The notes under the pieces: model-generated
Told to the model about the DNA's origin: nothing
The model's input: the letters and a program-made list of their open reading frames with translations, nothing else
The model's database searches: none
Origin: Nitrospirota bacterium
GTDB lineage: Bacteria; Nitrospirota; Thermodesulfovibrionia; UBA6902
NCBI GenBank assembly: GCA_016234115.1
Contig: JACRHD010000009.1
Coordinates: 26,317 to 90,316, forward strand
DNA length: 64,000 bases
Direction of reading: 5' to 3'
Shown: positions 25,531 through 33,122 of the stretch, in pieces
Layout of the letters: each line of letters begins with the position of its first letter
How positions within the stretch are numbered: position 1 is the stretch's first letter
Program-made: the position numbers and the translations under genes

Positions 25531-26013
25531 TTACTCCGTCGGATATCCTTTGCTCTTCCAGTCAGGCATACCTTCCCTGTACCAGTAGACCTTCTTGAAG
25601 CCAAGGTGCTTCATCATGATGGCCGCCCTGGGGGAGCGCGGACACTTGACGCCGTTGCAGTACACTACGTAGTCCTTGTCCTTGTCGAGACCGTTGGCAA
25701 GCGAAGGGTCTTTAATGAGATCATCGGCAGGCAGGTGCGTCGCGCCTTCGATCCTTTCAGTGTCATACTGGGTCTTGTTCCGGGTGTCGACGATGGCGGT
25801 CTTGTTCGATTTCCATATCTTGTGGACCTCTTCTCCGCTGATAACAGACACATTCAGGCCATCCAGAATCGTTACCGGCAACTCTTTCTTTTCTTTTTCG
25901 ATCTCGGTGATCGCGTCGATTTTCTTTACGACGTCTTCCGGCCACATGTCGGCAAAGCAAATGCCTGACATCACGAATATCGCAGACAATGCGATCAGTA
26001 AACATCTCTTCAT
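25531..26013 (-). CDS. Periplasmic rhodanese-like protein
   Basis: A 160-residue secreted single-domain rhodanese. A signal peptide (MKRCLLIALSAIFVMSGICFA) precedes the domain; substrate-site loop YCNGVKCPRSPRAA contains the candidate catalytic Cys of the CNGxxC subtype, preceded by IVDTRNKTQYDTERIEGATH. It would carry sulfane sulfur or bind an oxyanion. The ATG at 26013 is chosen because an AAGGAGA site lies upstream; a longer frame to 26046 adds only basic residues. It lies between three oxyanion-type binding proteins and a chemoreceptor, a setting that suggests sensing of sulfur oxyanions or a related compound rather than detoxification. Confidence 0.85.
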   Translation of the reverse strand: MKRCLLIALSAIFVMSGICFADMWPEDVVKKIDAITEIEKEKKELPVTILDGLNVSVISGEEVHKIWKSNKTAIVDTRNKTQYDTERIEGATHLPADDLIKDPSLANGLDKDKDYVVYCNGVKCPRSPRAAIMMKHLGFKKVYWYREGMPDWKSKGYPTE

Positions 26014-26058
26014 TTTATATCTCCTTTTTTTGAGGTTTAAACACACCTTATGGTGTTT

Positions 26059-26820
26059 TTATTGTTTAATGTAACCCCGCCCCTCTCCCTTTATAAAGTC
26101 GAAGAGTTTCTGTACATCGGGAGACGGCCGGCCCTTTGTGACTGCTATGATCGGCCTCGATATCTCCGGGATATTGGGGACGCTGACCGTCGCGTCGGAG
26201 AGGCCGAGCGGGTCGATGCCGATGGCCTCTGCATTTGCGGCCACGGTCTCTTTTATATTCACGTAGTCCGTGGCGTCAAGGACATCCTTTGTCACTGCCT
26301 CGCCGTCTAATATCTCCTGTGTGAATACGGCGTTTTGTCCGGGAGATGCTTTACCCCAGATAACAATGATGGGTAAATCATTTCCTCCGAGCCCCGCCCA
26401 GTTCGTTATCTTGCCTGTAAATATCCCTTTCAACTCTTCCCTGGACAGTTTTTTGACAGGATTGTCCTTGTGGAGAAAGACGACCGTCCTGTTTTTTGCT
26501 ATCTCCGTCTGCTGAAGGCTTGCTGGATCAACAGTTATCCCATCCTTTTCAGCGCCCTTTATCATGTTTTCAAGCGTTACGGCGGCAGTGGCTATATCCG
26601 CCTTCCCCTCGATCAGGTCTATAAGACCGTTTTTCGGCGTGCTCTGCAGGACATTGAGCGTATTGCCGGTCGCTTTTTCATAGGGAGAGGCCAGCGGCCT
26701 GAATACGGTATTTATCGCCGCGCCGCCGCCGTTGACCTTGATTTCAGCTCCCAGGGCGATGGCGCCGCTCATTAGAAAAAGGACAAGGCCGGCAATAAAA
26801 AAAGTTTTGTACTTTGACAT
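26059..26820 (-). CDS. PstS-like substrate-binding protein, paralogue 3
   Basis: A 253-residue secreted phosphate-type binding protein. Signal peptide, then GGGAAINTVFRPLASPYEKATG, KADIATAAVTLENMI, VVFLHKDNPVKKLSREEL, GIFTGKITNWAGLGG and IVIWGKASPGQNAVF. The G-G-G-A-A segment replaces the G-A-G-T-T-A-S of its two neighbours. A strong ribosome site (AAGGAGGTG) precedes the ATG. It is the most diverged of three tandem paralogues and no permease or ATPase genes accompany them, so uptake is less likely than sensing via the downstream chemoreceptor. Phosphate itself as ligand is not established. Confidence 0.82.
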   Translation of the reverse strand: MSKYKTFFIAGLVLFLMSGAIALGAEIKVNGGGAAINTVFRPLASPYEKATGNTLNVLQSTPKNGLIDLIEGKADIATAAVTLENMIKGAEKDGITVDPASLQQTEIAKNRTVVFLHKDNPVKKLSREELKGIFTGKITNWAGLGGNDLPIIVIWGKASPGQNAVFTQEILDGEAVTKDVLDATDYVNIKETVAANAEAIGIDPLGLSDATVSVPNIPEISRPIIAVTKGRPSPDVQKLFDFIKGEGRGYIKQ

Positions 26821-26870
26821 ACGTTACACCTCCTTGCGGTATCTCAGACTGACAAATGACAGGCAGATAT

Positions 26871-27638
26871 TTATTTCTTTATATGTTTCTGGCCTTCACC
26901 CTTTATGAAGTCAATAAGCTTTTGCAGGTCAGGCGATATTTTGCCCTTTGCAAATACGTTGATGGGTTTTGTCTTCACCACCGTGGACTCTGGAGATTTG
27001 ACAGAGGCGTCAATCAGGCTTGACGGCAGGTAACCCACTGCTTCTGGAAGGGTCGCCACGGACTGTTTCACATCCTCAGCGGTTTTTACTTCGAGGTGGT
27101 CCTTTGTCAGCGGTTCCTTTTCAAGTATCTGGTCGGAAAAGGTCTTATTGCTCGCCTCAAGGAGCGAGCCCCAGATTACAATTACAGGCGCGTCTTTTCC
27201 TCCCACATCTTTCCAGTTTTCAATCTTGCCTGCAAAGAGCTCTTTTATCTGCGCGGCAGTAAGCGCTGATACGGGATTGTCCTTATGGATGACAATCTTA
27301 TAACTCTTCGGCTCTTCAATTGTCACCTCCTGATATGCTGCATCGCCGCTGACTTCATAGCCGTCCTTTTTCAGCAGGTCGATAAGCTCATCCATTGTAT
27401 GGGCCGCCATTGCGGCGTCGATTGTCCCGGCATCCAGGGCCTTGATTGCGGCCTTGCTGCCGTACGTGAATGTCGTCAGGTCAATCCCGGTGGCTTTTTC
27501 AAAAGGTTCTTCAACAGGCTTCAGGACCGAGTTTGAAGCTGTTGTACCTGCCCCGATCCTGAGTTCGGACGCAAAGACCCCGCTACTGCATACGGAAACA
27601 GCGAGGATTACAGCGACTGCGAAAATATTCCTTTTCAT
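26871..27638 (-). CDS. PstS-like substrate-binding protein, paralogue 2
   Basis: A 255-residue secreted binding protein: MKRNIFAVAVILAVSVCSSG signal, then RIGAGTTASNSVLKPVEEPF, ALDAGTIDAAMAAHTMDELI, IVIHKDNPVSALTAAQIKEL, FAGKIENWKDVGGKDAPVIV and a KGEGQKHIKK end. It is closely related to paralogue 1 over its whole length, so the two probably arose by tandem duplication. The ATG at 27638 is chosen because AGGAGGAGG lies just upstream; the frame is open further to 27677 but the added residues (EEHVANYRRRK) would spoil the signal peptide. Confidence 0.83.
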   Translation of the reverse strand: MKRNIFAVAVILAVSVCSSGVFASELRIGAGTTASNSVLKPVEEPFEKATGIDLTTFTYGSKAAIKALDAGTIDAAMAAHTMDELIDLLKKDGYEVSGDAAYQEVTIEEPKSYKIVIHKDNPVSALTAAQIKELFAGKIENWKDVGGKDAPVIVIWGSLLEASNKTFSDQILEKEPLTKDHLEVKTAEDVKQSVATLPEAVGYLPSSLIDASVKSPESTVVKTKPINVFAKGKISPDLQKLIDFIKGEGQKHIKK

Positions 27639-27678
27639 TTCTTTCCTCCTCCTGTAATTAGCGACGTGCTCCTCCATA

Positions 27679-28437
27679 TTATTTTTTTATATACTTACGG
27701 CCGTCACCTTTTATAAATTCAATAAGCGCCTGGATATCAGCCGAGGGTTTGCCCTTTGCAAATATATTCATGGGTTTTGTTATCAACGCAGGGGCCGCGG
27801 GGGCCTTGACAGAGGCGTCAAGCAGAGCTGCCGGCAGATAACCTATTGCTTCGGGACGGGAGGCGACGTTGTACGTCACGTCATTAACTGAAAGGAGATG
27901 CCCCGCCCACGGCTCGTTGTTGAGAATTTGGTCTTCAAATGCCTTATTACAACTCTCGGATCTCTTACCCCGGACTACTGTTACCGGTAAATCCGCCCCT
28001 CCCACTTCCTTCCAGTTATTTATCCTGCCGGTAAACAATCCTCTCAACTGTTCAATAGTGAGCGAGTTGACAGGGTTGTTCCTGTGGACAATTACGACAT
28101 TGTGTTTTGGCTCGTCGATTTTTATCTCCTGAAATGCAGCGGGCTCTTTAATTTCATAGCCGTCTTTCTTCAGAATGTCGATGATTTCTTCTTTAGTATG
28201 AGCTCCCATTACGGCGTCGACATCTCCCTGATCCAGGGCCTTGAAGGCGGCCGTACTTCCGTAGGTCGTGACGGTCAGATTTATCCCTGTGGCTTTTTCA
28301 AAAGGGTCTTCCACGGGTCTAAGTACCGAGGCGGAGGCGGTTGTCCCCGCCCCGACCCTGATTTCAGACGCGAACGCGAATGCGCTGCTTATAAAGAGAG
28401 AGACGATAATGATAAAAATATAACCGCATTTCTTCAT
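27679..28437 (-). CDS. PstS-like substrate-binding protein, paralogue 1
   Basis: A 252-residue secreted binding protein, first gene of the sensory operon. It has RVGAGTTASASVLRPVEDPF, ALDQGDVDAVMGAHTKEEII, VVIVHRNNPVNSLTIEQL, GLFTGRINNWKEVGGADLPV and a KGDGRKYIKK end. AAGGAG precedes the ATG at 28437. The GAGTTAS loop, expected near the ligand, is shared with paralogue 2, whereas the region after GGADLPV differs (VVRGKRSESCNKAF against VIWGSLLEASNKTF), which could tune ligand choice. Confidence 0.83.
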   Translation of the reverse strand: MKKCGYIFIIIVSLFISSAFAFASEIRVGAGTTASASVLRPVEDPFEKATGINLTVTTYGSTAAFKALDQGDVDAVMGAHTKEEIIDILKKDGYEIKEPAAFQEIKIDEPKHNVVIVHRNNPVNSLTIEQLRGLFTGRINNWKEVGGADLPVTVVRGKRSESCNKAFEDQILNNEPWAGHLLSVNDVTYNVASRPEAIGYLPAALLDASVKAPAAPALITKPMNIFAKGKPSADIQALIEFIKGDGRKYIKK

Positions 28438-28537
28438 GGTCGGTCTCCTTACTTATTCACCTTTTGATTGTGTCTCCCTAATCAGGTAAGTATTGATTCG
28501 GAAATTTGTTAAGAAAACTTTAGACGAGGAGAAAAGA

Positions 28538-28606
28538 GGGGGTCATGGGGCAAGGGTCAAGGGGCATGGCAAAGGTTTTTCTCCTGACCCTTGCCCCCTG
28601 ACCCTT
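28538..28606. repeat. GGGTCAA/GGGGCAA heptamer hairpin
   Basis: GGGGTCATGGGGCAAGGGTCAAGGGGCA (28539-28566) and inverted CTGACCCTTGCCCCCTGACCCTT (28583-28605). It abuts the stop codon of the M16 gene and would form a terminator-like hairpin. Confidence 0.85.
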
Positions 28607-29948
28607 ATTTGAATTCTTCTTTCAAAGCGGCTTTCTCCTGATCGGCGACTACGACGAGGACAAAGTTATCGGGATCGAGGTGTTTTTTCGCCGCCTGGAG
28701 GACATCTTCCTTTGTTACACTCCTGATGTAGTCGGGATACCTGTCGATGTAATCGAGGCCGAGCCCGTAATATTCGACCGCAAGGAGAAAACCCGCTATG
28801 CGCTGGCCGGTCTCAAACCTCAGGGGAAAGCTCCCCGTAAGAAAGGATTTTGCGTCGGCCAATTCCGGATCGGACACCGGGGTATTTCTGATTTCAGCGA
28901 GCTCCTTCAAAATCTCCTCTATCGCCTTATTGGCTGATTCGTTCTTCGTCTGGACCCCAACCTGGAACGAGCCTCCATACTTGTTCGCCGCGAAAAAACT
29001 GTGCACATCATAGGCGAGACCTTTCTGCTCCCTGATATTCTGCATGAGTCTGGATTCAAAGCCTCCGCCCCCGAGGATATGGTTCATAATAAGTACGGCA
29101 TAATAATCAGGGTCGTCCCTCCTGATGCCTGAATGGCCGAGTATTATGTTCGCCTGAGTCAGGTCTTTATCGATAATGACGGTCTTTCTTTCCGGGGCCT
29201 TTTCCGGTCTCCGGGGACTAACAGCCTGATGTTGCCCGGCAGCCCACCCGGAGAAATAACGCTTCAGGAGATCATCGACTTCATCAGGAGTGACGTCCCC
29301 CACAACGGACATGATTGCGTTGCCGGGGACATAATAGTCGGAATGAAAACGAACGACGTCTTCCCTTGTAATTCCGTCAAGTGTCTCCGGCGTGCCCTGG
29401 AACAGCCTTCCGTAGGGATGGGGGCCGTACACGTTCTTTATGAATTCTTTTGACGCGACAAAACCGGGGTCCTCTTCCTGCGCCTTTAAGGCGCCCTTGA
29501 TCCTTTCCCTCTTCTTGTCCAGCTCATCAGCAGGGAAAGAAGGATTGAGAATTATATCCGAGAGCAGGTCGCAACCGAGGTCCAAATCCTTCTTGAGCAC
29601 GGACAGTCCTACTGTAATGAAGTCGTCACCTCCCCCTGCGCTCAGTGAAGCGCCGACGAAATCCGTTTCCTCGCTGATCATGGAAGCGGTCCTTTTCCCG
29701 GTCCCGGAGGTTAGGAGCTCGGCGGTAAGATTGGCGAGGCCGGCCTTCTCATCAGGTTCGGTTATGCTGCCGGCCTTAACGCCTACAGTGACCTTGACGA
29801 TGGGAAGATTATGCCTTTCAACTATCAGGAGCGTCATTCCGTTATCAAGGACGCTTCTTCTTACGTCGAGGGCATGGGCGTCGGTGAACAGTGAACAGTG
29901 AACAGTGAACATAATAAAAACAGTAACGAGCACCGGGACGAGTTTCAT
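28605..29948 (-). CDS. M16-family peptidase subunit without zinc site
   Basis: A 447-residue secreted M16B protein. The position of the zinc motif HxxEH reads LANLTAELLTSGT, so it cannot bind zinc; the C-terminal Arg-Tyr type region (FLTGSFPLRFETGQRIAGF) is kept. Such inactive partners pair with an active subunit to form the closed chamber. Part of the signal peptide (FTVHCSLFT) is encoded by a GTGAACA tandem array on the opposite strand (29884-29910). The ATG at 29948 gives a clean signal peptide; a GTG at 29969, overlapping the upstream stop as GTGA, is the alternative and lies in another tandem array. Confidence 0.88.
   Translation of the reverse strand: MKLVPVLVTVFIMFTVHCSLFTDAHALDVRRSVLDNGMTLLIVERHNLPIVKVTVGVKAGSITEPDEKAGLANLTAELLTSGTGKRTASMISEETDFVGASLSAGGGDDFITVGLSVLKKDLDLGCDLLSDIILNPSFPADELDKKRERIKGALKAQEEDPGFVASKEFIKNVYGPHPYGRLFQGTPETLDGITREDVVRFHSDYYVPGNAIMSVVGDVTPDEVDDLLKRYFSGWAAGQHQAVSPRRPEKAPERKTVIIDKDLTQANIILGHSGIRRDDPDYYAVLIMNHILGGGGFESRLMQNIREQKGLAYDVHSFFAANKYGGSFQVGVQTKNESANKAIEEILKELAEIRNTPVSDPELADAKSFLTGSFPLRFETGQRIAGFLLAVEYYGLGLDYIDRYPDYIRSVTKEDVLQAAKKHLDPDNFVLVVVADQEKAALKEEFK
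29884..29910. repeat. GTGAACA heptamer array inside M16 signal peptide
   Basis: Almost four perfect GTGAACA units within the coding sequence of the signal peptide. A second array, CACTTCT x3.9 (29953-29979), covers the junction of the two M16 genes. Confidence 0.88.
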
Positions 29949-29965
29949 TCCGCACTTCTCACTTC

Positions 29966-31330
29966 TCACTTCTCACTTCCCCCTTTCTTAAGCGGTATTA
30001 ACACGCCCACCGTTCTTTTGTCTTCAACGAGGTATTTCTGCGCGACCCGCTGGACGTCCTGCGGGGTGACTTTTCTTATCCCCTCAAAATATTTGTCTTT
30101 CAGCCTCCAGTCGCCCAACATCTCAAACATCGCGATAAGCCGCGCCTGGAAAAAAATTGAATCCTGGGCCATGAGAAATCCCGCTTCAATCTGGTTCTTT
30201 GCCTTCCGGACTTCCTTCTCGTCCGGCGGCTCGTTCTTTATCCTCTCTATCTCTTCATAAAGGGCCTTTTCCACTTCGTCAATCGCTTTGCCGGGCAGGG
30301 CGGTTGCGTCGAGGTAAAACAGGGTAGGATATTTCTCGAGACTGCTGTACGACGCGTCCGCAGACAGCGCGACCCTCTTTTGATCAATGAGGCCCTTGTA
30401 TATCCTCGAACTTTTCCCCCCGGAAAGGACAGAAGCCAGCACTTCAAGCGCATAACTGTCTTCATCGTATATGTTCGGGGCCTTGTACGCGGCAAGTATG
30501 TAAGGCAGCTCCGCCTCTTTTTTCACGTACACCCTTCTTTCTCCGGTCTGTTCAGGCTCGCCGAGGTCGGGATTTCGTATGTCCTCTCCGCGTGGTATGC
30601 CTCCGAATTCGTCCCTGATCTTTTTCAGCACGGCATCCATGTCGATATTACCCGCGACAATGACTATCGCATTATTTGGGACATAGTGCTTCCTGTAATA
30701 TGAATAGAGATCGTCCCTCGTTATCCTCTTAATGTCCTCCATCCACCCGATGGTCGGCCACCTGTACGGGATATTCCTGAACGCCGCGGACATGACCTCT
30801 TCGTATACAAGGCTCTGAGGGTCGTCGTCGTAGCGCATCCTTCGCTCTTCCATTACGACTGCCGTTTCCGCGAGGGTCTCCCCGGGGTCCATTATTAAAT
30901 TCCGCATCCTGTCGGCCTCGAGCTCTATGGAAAGATAGAGTTTATCCGGGGCAAGTTTCTGGTGATAAAAAACATAATCCTTGCTGGTCCCGGCATTATC
31001 AACGCCTCCGGCCCGGCTGATGATCTTTGAAAACACCTTGGGTCCGTATTCAGGCGTGCCTTTAAACATCAGGTGCTCAAGGAGATGGCTGAGCCCGGTC
31101 TTGCCTGTCTGTTCGTGGATTGAGCCCGCATTGTACCATATCTGAAATACAGACAAAGGCGCGTTGGTGTCCCTGAGCGCAAATACCTTAAGGCCGTTTG
31201 GAAGAGTCTCTTCATACAGCGCGTCCTGCCGGATGGTTTGCGCTCCTTTTTTCAGCCCTTGCGCGTCATGCGCGCAGCCGGATGAAAACAAGATAAGAAG
31301 AAGCATTACGGAAGCGATTCTTTTAGTCAT
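29966..31330 (-). CDS. M16-family zinc peptidase lipoprotein (active subunit)
   Basis: A 454-residue M16B metalloprotease with a lipobox (LFSSGC), the zinc motif HLLEHLMFKGT and the downstream ETAVVMEERRMRYDD that supplies the third ligand and base. It should digest peptides in the periplasm, anchored to a membrane by lipid. Its stop sits inside a CACTTCT heptamer array, and the inactive partner follows directly, so the pair is translated together. Such pairs are common, often called YmxG/PqqL-like; the substrate is unknown. Confidence 0.92.
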   Translation of the reverse strand: MTKRIASVMLLLILFSSGCAHDAQGLKKGAQTIRQDALYEETLPNGLKVFALRDTNAPLSVFQIWYNAGSIHEQTGKTGLSHLLEHLMFKGTPEYGPKVFSKIISRAGGVDNAGTSKDYVFYHQKLAPDKLYLSIELEADRMRNLIMDPGETLAETAVVMEERRMRYDDDPQSLVYEEVMSAAFRNIPYRWPTIGWMEDIKRITRDDLYSYYRKHYVPNNAIVIVAGNIDMDAVLKKIRDEFGGIPRGEDIRNPDLGEPEQTGERRVYVKKEAELPYILAAYKAPNIYDEDSYALEVLASVLSGGKSSRIYKGLIDQKRVALSADASYSSLEKYPTLFYLDATALPGKAIDEVEKALYEEIERIKNEPPDEKEVRKAKNQIEAGFLMAQDSIFFQARLIAMFEMLGDWRLKDKYFEGIRKVTPQDVQRVAQKYLVEDKRTVGVLIPLKKGGSEK

Positions 31331-31377
31331 AACGTAAATACTAACAAAGATGGAATGTCAGGTCAAATGCTATATAA

Positions 31378-31446
31378 CGTTCCAACCGTTTCAACCGCTT
31401 GAGCCGTTTGAACCGTTCAAGCGGTTCAAGCCGTTCAGCCGTTTGA
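31378..31446. repeat. CCGTTTCAA/TTGAACCG array
   Basis: About six CCGTTTCAA/CCGTTTGAA/CGGTTCAAG units, pure imperfect tandem and inverted decamers, between the M16 gene start and the small metal-binding gene. It is short-unit in kind with the heptamer arrays but about 10 nt per unit. An apparent 61-residue minus-strand frame here is only the repeat translated. Confidence 0.8.
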
Positions 31447-31516
31447 AAGTGAAAAAAATATGCAGGCCGGTTACGGCCTGCATTCGAGCTGTATAAGGAG
31501 AAAGCAATGAAAAGCT

Positions 31517-31888
31517 TTAGCGGCAATTACAACCTGCACAGTTGCCGCGCGCGTCCTGCGGCAGTTTTACGGAAATCTGCTCACGAAGGTCCGCCATGTC
31601 TTTTTCCAGTTTAGTCAGATATTCCTGAGAGGTTTCCGGATTGCGGACCGCCTCGGAATATTCAAACCTCTTGTCGTGAAGGCCCTTTCTCAGTTCCCTG
31701 GTCTCGTCAAGGAATTTCGGGTCGGACGTCTGGCCGCACATTCCCGTCATGGGTCCCGTCATATGTCCTCCGCACCCCTGCATCATCATATGCCCGCCTT
31801 TTACGTCGCCATGATCATGGGCTGCAACTGCCAGCGCGGCAACCGCAAGAACAATTGCCGCTGCGATACCTATTAATACTTTTTTCAT
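31517..31888 (-). CDS. Small periplasmic Spy/ZraP-like protein
   Basis: A 123-residue secreted protein with a signal peptide, a His/Met/Cys-rich stretch (HMMMQGCGGHMTGPMTGMC), a helical middle (ELRKGLHDKRFEYSEAVRN) of the kind seen in Spy, CpxP and ZraP chaperones, and a C-terminal CAGCNC. It should bind metals (copper, zinc or iron) and may guard unfolded envelope proteins. AAAGGAGG lies upstream of the ATG. It faces away from the TGA-containing TlpA gene, and the shared 185-bp gap carries TGAA repeats spaced 11 bp. Confidence 0.75.
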   Translation of the reverse strand: MKKVLIGIAAAIVLAVAALAVAAHDHGDVKGGHMMMQGCGGHMTGPMTGMCGQTSDPKFLDETRELRKGLHDKRFEYSEAVRNPETSQEYLTKLEKDMADLREQISVKLPQDARGNCAGCNCR

Positions 31889-31936
31889 ATAACCTCCTTT
31901 CCGGTTTTTAATTTATTATCTTTGAGACAGGTTAAC

Positions 31937-32013
31937 TGAAAAGGTTGAAGAAAGAATGAAAACTTTATGAATACTTTGTGAAGATATCAATCGCAGGAGG
32001 GAAATGGTATACT
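31937..32013. promoter_or_regulatory. Divergent control region with 11-bp phased TGAA repeats
   Basis: TGAA occurs at 31946, 31957, 31968 and 31979, spaced exactly 11 bp, with another at 31937. This is the geometry of tandem OmpR/PhoB-family sites. To the right lies an extended -10 (TGGTATACT, -10 at 32008-32013) for the TlpA-like gene; to the left GATAAT (31920-31915, minus strand) for the Spy-like gene. The weak -35 regions fit activator dependence. The likely binder is the OmpR-type regulator encoded at 34642-35334; that link is inference. Confidence 0.5.
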
Positions 32014-32073
32014 AACCGTCAGGCAACCGATTAAACCGGTCAAACTGTTAAATCGTTTAAACCCTTTATCGAC

Positions 32074-32652
32074 ATGACGATTGTTCTGAAAAACATTTTC
32101 ATTATTATTGCGCTGGTTCTGTTCCCTTTCCTGGGCGGCTGCACGGAAGACAAGGCCCCGGAATTATCAGGGAACAAAATGTCGGTTGCAGAGCTGTTGG
32201 CCTCTATGGACATGAGGCATATGGCCCAGCCGGTAAAGGCGCCTGATTTTGAGCTGCCTTCCGTAGGAGGGGGAACAGTGGGCATCTCTCAGCACCGGGG
32301 GAAGGTGGTCCTCCTGAGTTTCTGGACGACATGGTGACCGTGGTGCAGGAAGGAGTTGCCTTCCCTGGAGAACCTTAACCGGCATTTTAAAGGCAAGGAT
32401 TTTGTCATTATAGCAATAGACTTACGGGAAGACAGGGACAGTGTAATGAGTGTTGTCAGGGAGCACGGTTTATCTTATTATAACCTCATCGACGAAACCG
32501 GGGAAGTCAGCGCTCAATACGGCGTCCGCTCCACGCCCATGAAATTCGTTATCGACACCGAGGGCAACCTGGTCGGCGGCTCGCTTGGTTTCAGGGAATG
32601 GGACAGCGATCAGATGAAGGCGCTCATCCGGGCTTTAATGCAAAAAAGATAA
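32074..32652 (+). CDS. Probable selenocysteine-containing TlpA-family lipoprotein
   Basis: A 192-residue protein if the in-frame TGA at 32335-32337 is read as selenocysteine 88. The lipobox is FLGGC (Cys23). The thioredoxin domain continues on both sides of the TGA: APDFELPSVGGG and VVLLSFWTTW before, PWCRKELPSLENLNRHF and a cis-Pro RSTPMKFVID after. Relatives read W-C-x-x-C here, so the TGA replaces the first, nucleophilic Cys (Sec-Pro-Trp-Cys). No other stop or frameshift occurs. TGA is a normal stop elsewhere in the window (for example kdsD, pgsA), so it is not reassigned. A SECIS-like hairpin follows. A recent nonsense mutation is the alternative. No ribosome site is obvious before the ATG. 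Confidence 0.75.
32346..32367 (+). promoter_or_regulatory. SECIS-like hairpin
   Basis: GGAAGG (32348-32353), loop AGTTG (32354-32358), CCTTCC (32359-32364), extended by C-A/T-G across one bulged C. The loop begins 16 nt after the TGA and has G at its second position, which fits the bacterial SECIS pattern as I recall it (short stem, small loop with a G in the first two positions, close downstream of the UGA). Confidence 0.6.
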
Positions 32653-32655
32653 TTT

Positions 32656-32772
32656 CAGCCACGAATTTCAATTTTCACGAATAAAAAACGCAATGACTGT
32701 GAAGTCCCTTATTCCTCAAGGGCTTATTTAACGGTGTAATTTGTGTTGATTCGTGTTAATTCGTGGCTAATA
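32656..32772. repeat. CCACGAATT inverted-repeat element
   Basis: AGCCACGAATT..CACGAATA on the left and TGATTCGTG..AATTCGTGGCT on the right frame a CCCTTATTCCTCAAGGG hairpin. It separates two converging genes and may terminate both. Confidence 0.75.
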
Positions 32773-32778
32773 CTGATG

Positions 32779-33102
32779 CTAATAGATCGACCTTATTCTC
32801 CCGGTGCCGCGGTCGAAGATAATAACGTCGACAACCCCGTCCTTATCGACTATTCTGGCCTTTATAAACCTTCCTCCCGGCTTCTCGATCTTTACGTCTA
32901 ACCCCTTTTTCTCGTAATAATCTTTCAGGGCGCTCTCGGAGTCATAACTTGTCATAATCGAGCTGCATATGCCGTATCTGCTGCACTTGGGGCAAAAGTC
33001 GCCATAAGGAGTAACAGGTCTTTCATTTTGCCAGCTAAAGCCGTCTGAGGCCGGCAGGACCAACAGGGGAAAAGCCAATGTCAGGAGAATCAATAACTTC
33101 AT
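32779..33102 (-). CDS. Small secreted protein with CPKC motif, unknown family
   Basis: A 107-residue exported protein: signal peptide (MKLLILLTLAFPLLVLPAS), then a Cys-rich part GDFCPKCSRYGICSS and an alpha/beta tail of the type SALKDYYEKKGLDVKIEKP..VVDVIIFDRGTGRIRSIY. The CPKC plus third Cys could hold a metal, heme or a disulfide. I recognise no family. It faces the TlpA-like selenoprotein gene, and its promoter region shares the TGAA 11-bp spacing. Confidence 0.6.
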   Translation of the reverse strand: MKLLILLTLAFPLLVLPASDGFSWQNERPVTPYGDFCPKCSRYGICSSIMTSYDSESALKDYYEKKGLDVKIEKPGGRFIKARIVDKDGVVDVIIFDRGTGRIRSIY

Positions 33103-33122
33103 TTGCTGACCTTCATAAAGTT

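Noticed and set aside
31341..31526. Minus-strand 61-residue frame with LKRLKRLKRLE-like repeats
   Set aside because: It is only the translation of a tandem DNA array (31378-31446); no ribosome site or family likeness.
32356..32652. Separate 98-residue thioredoxin-like gene starting at TTG
   Set aside because: It is the second half of the gene read through the TGA; alone it would lack half of the thioredoxin fold and has no ribosome site.
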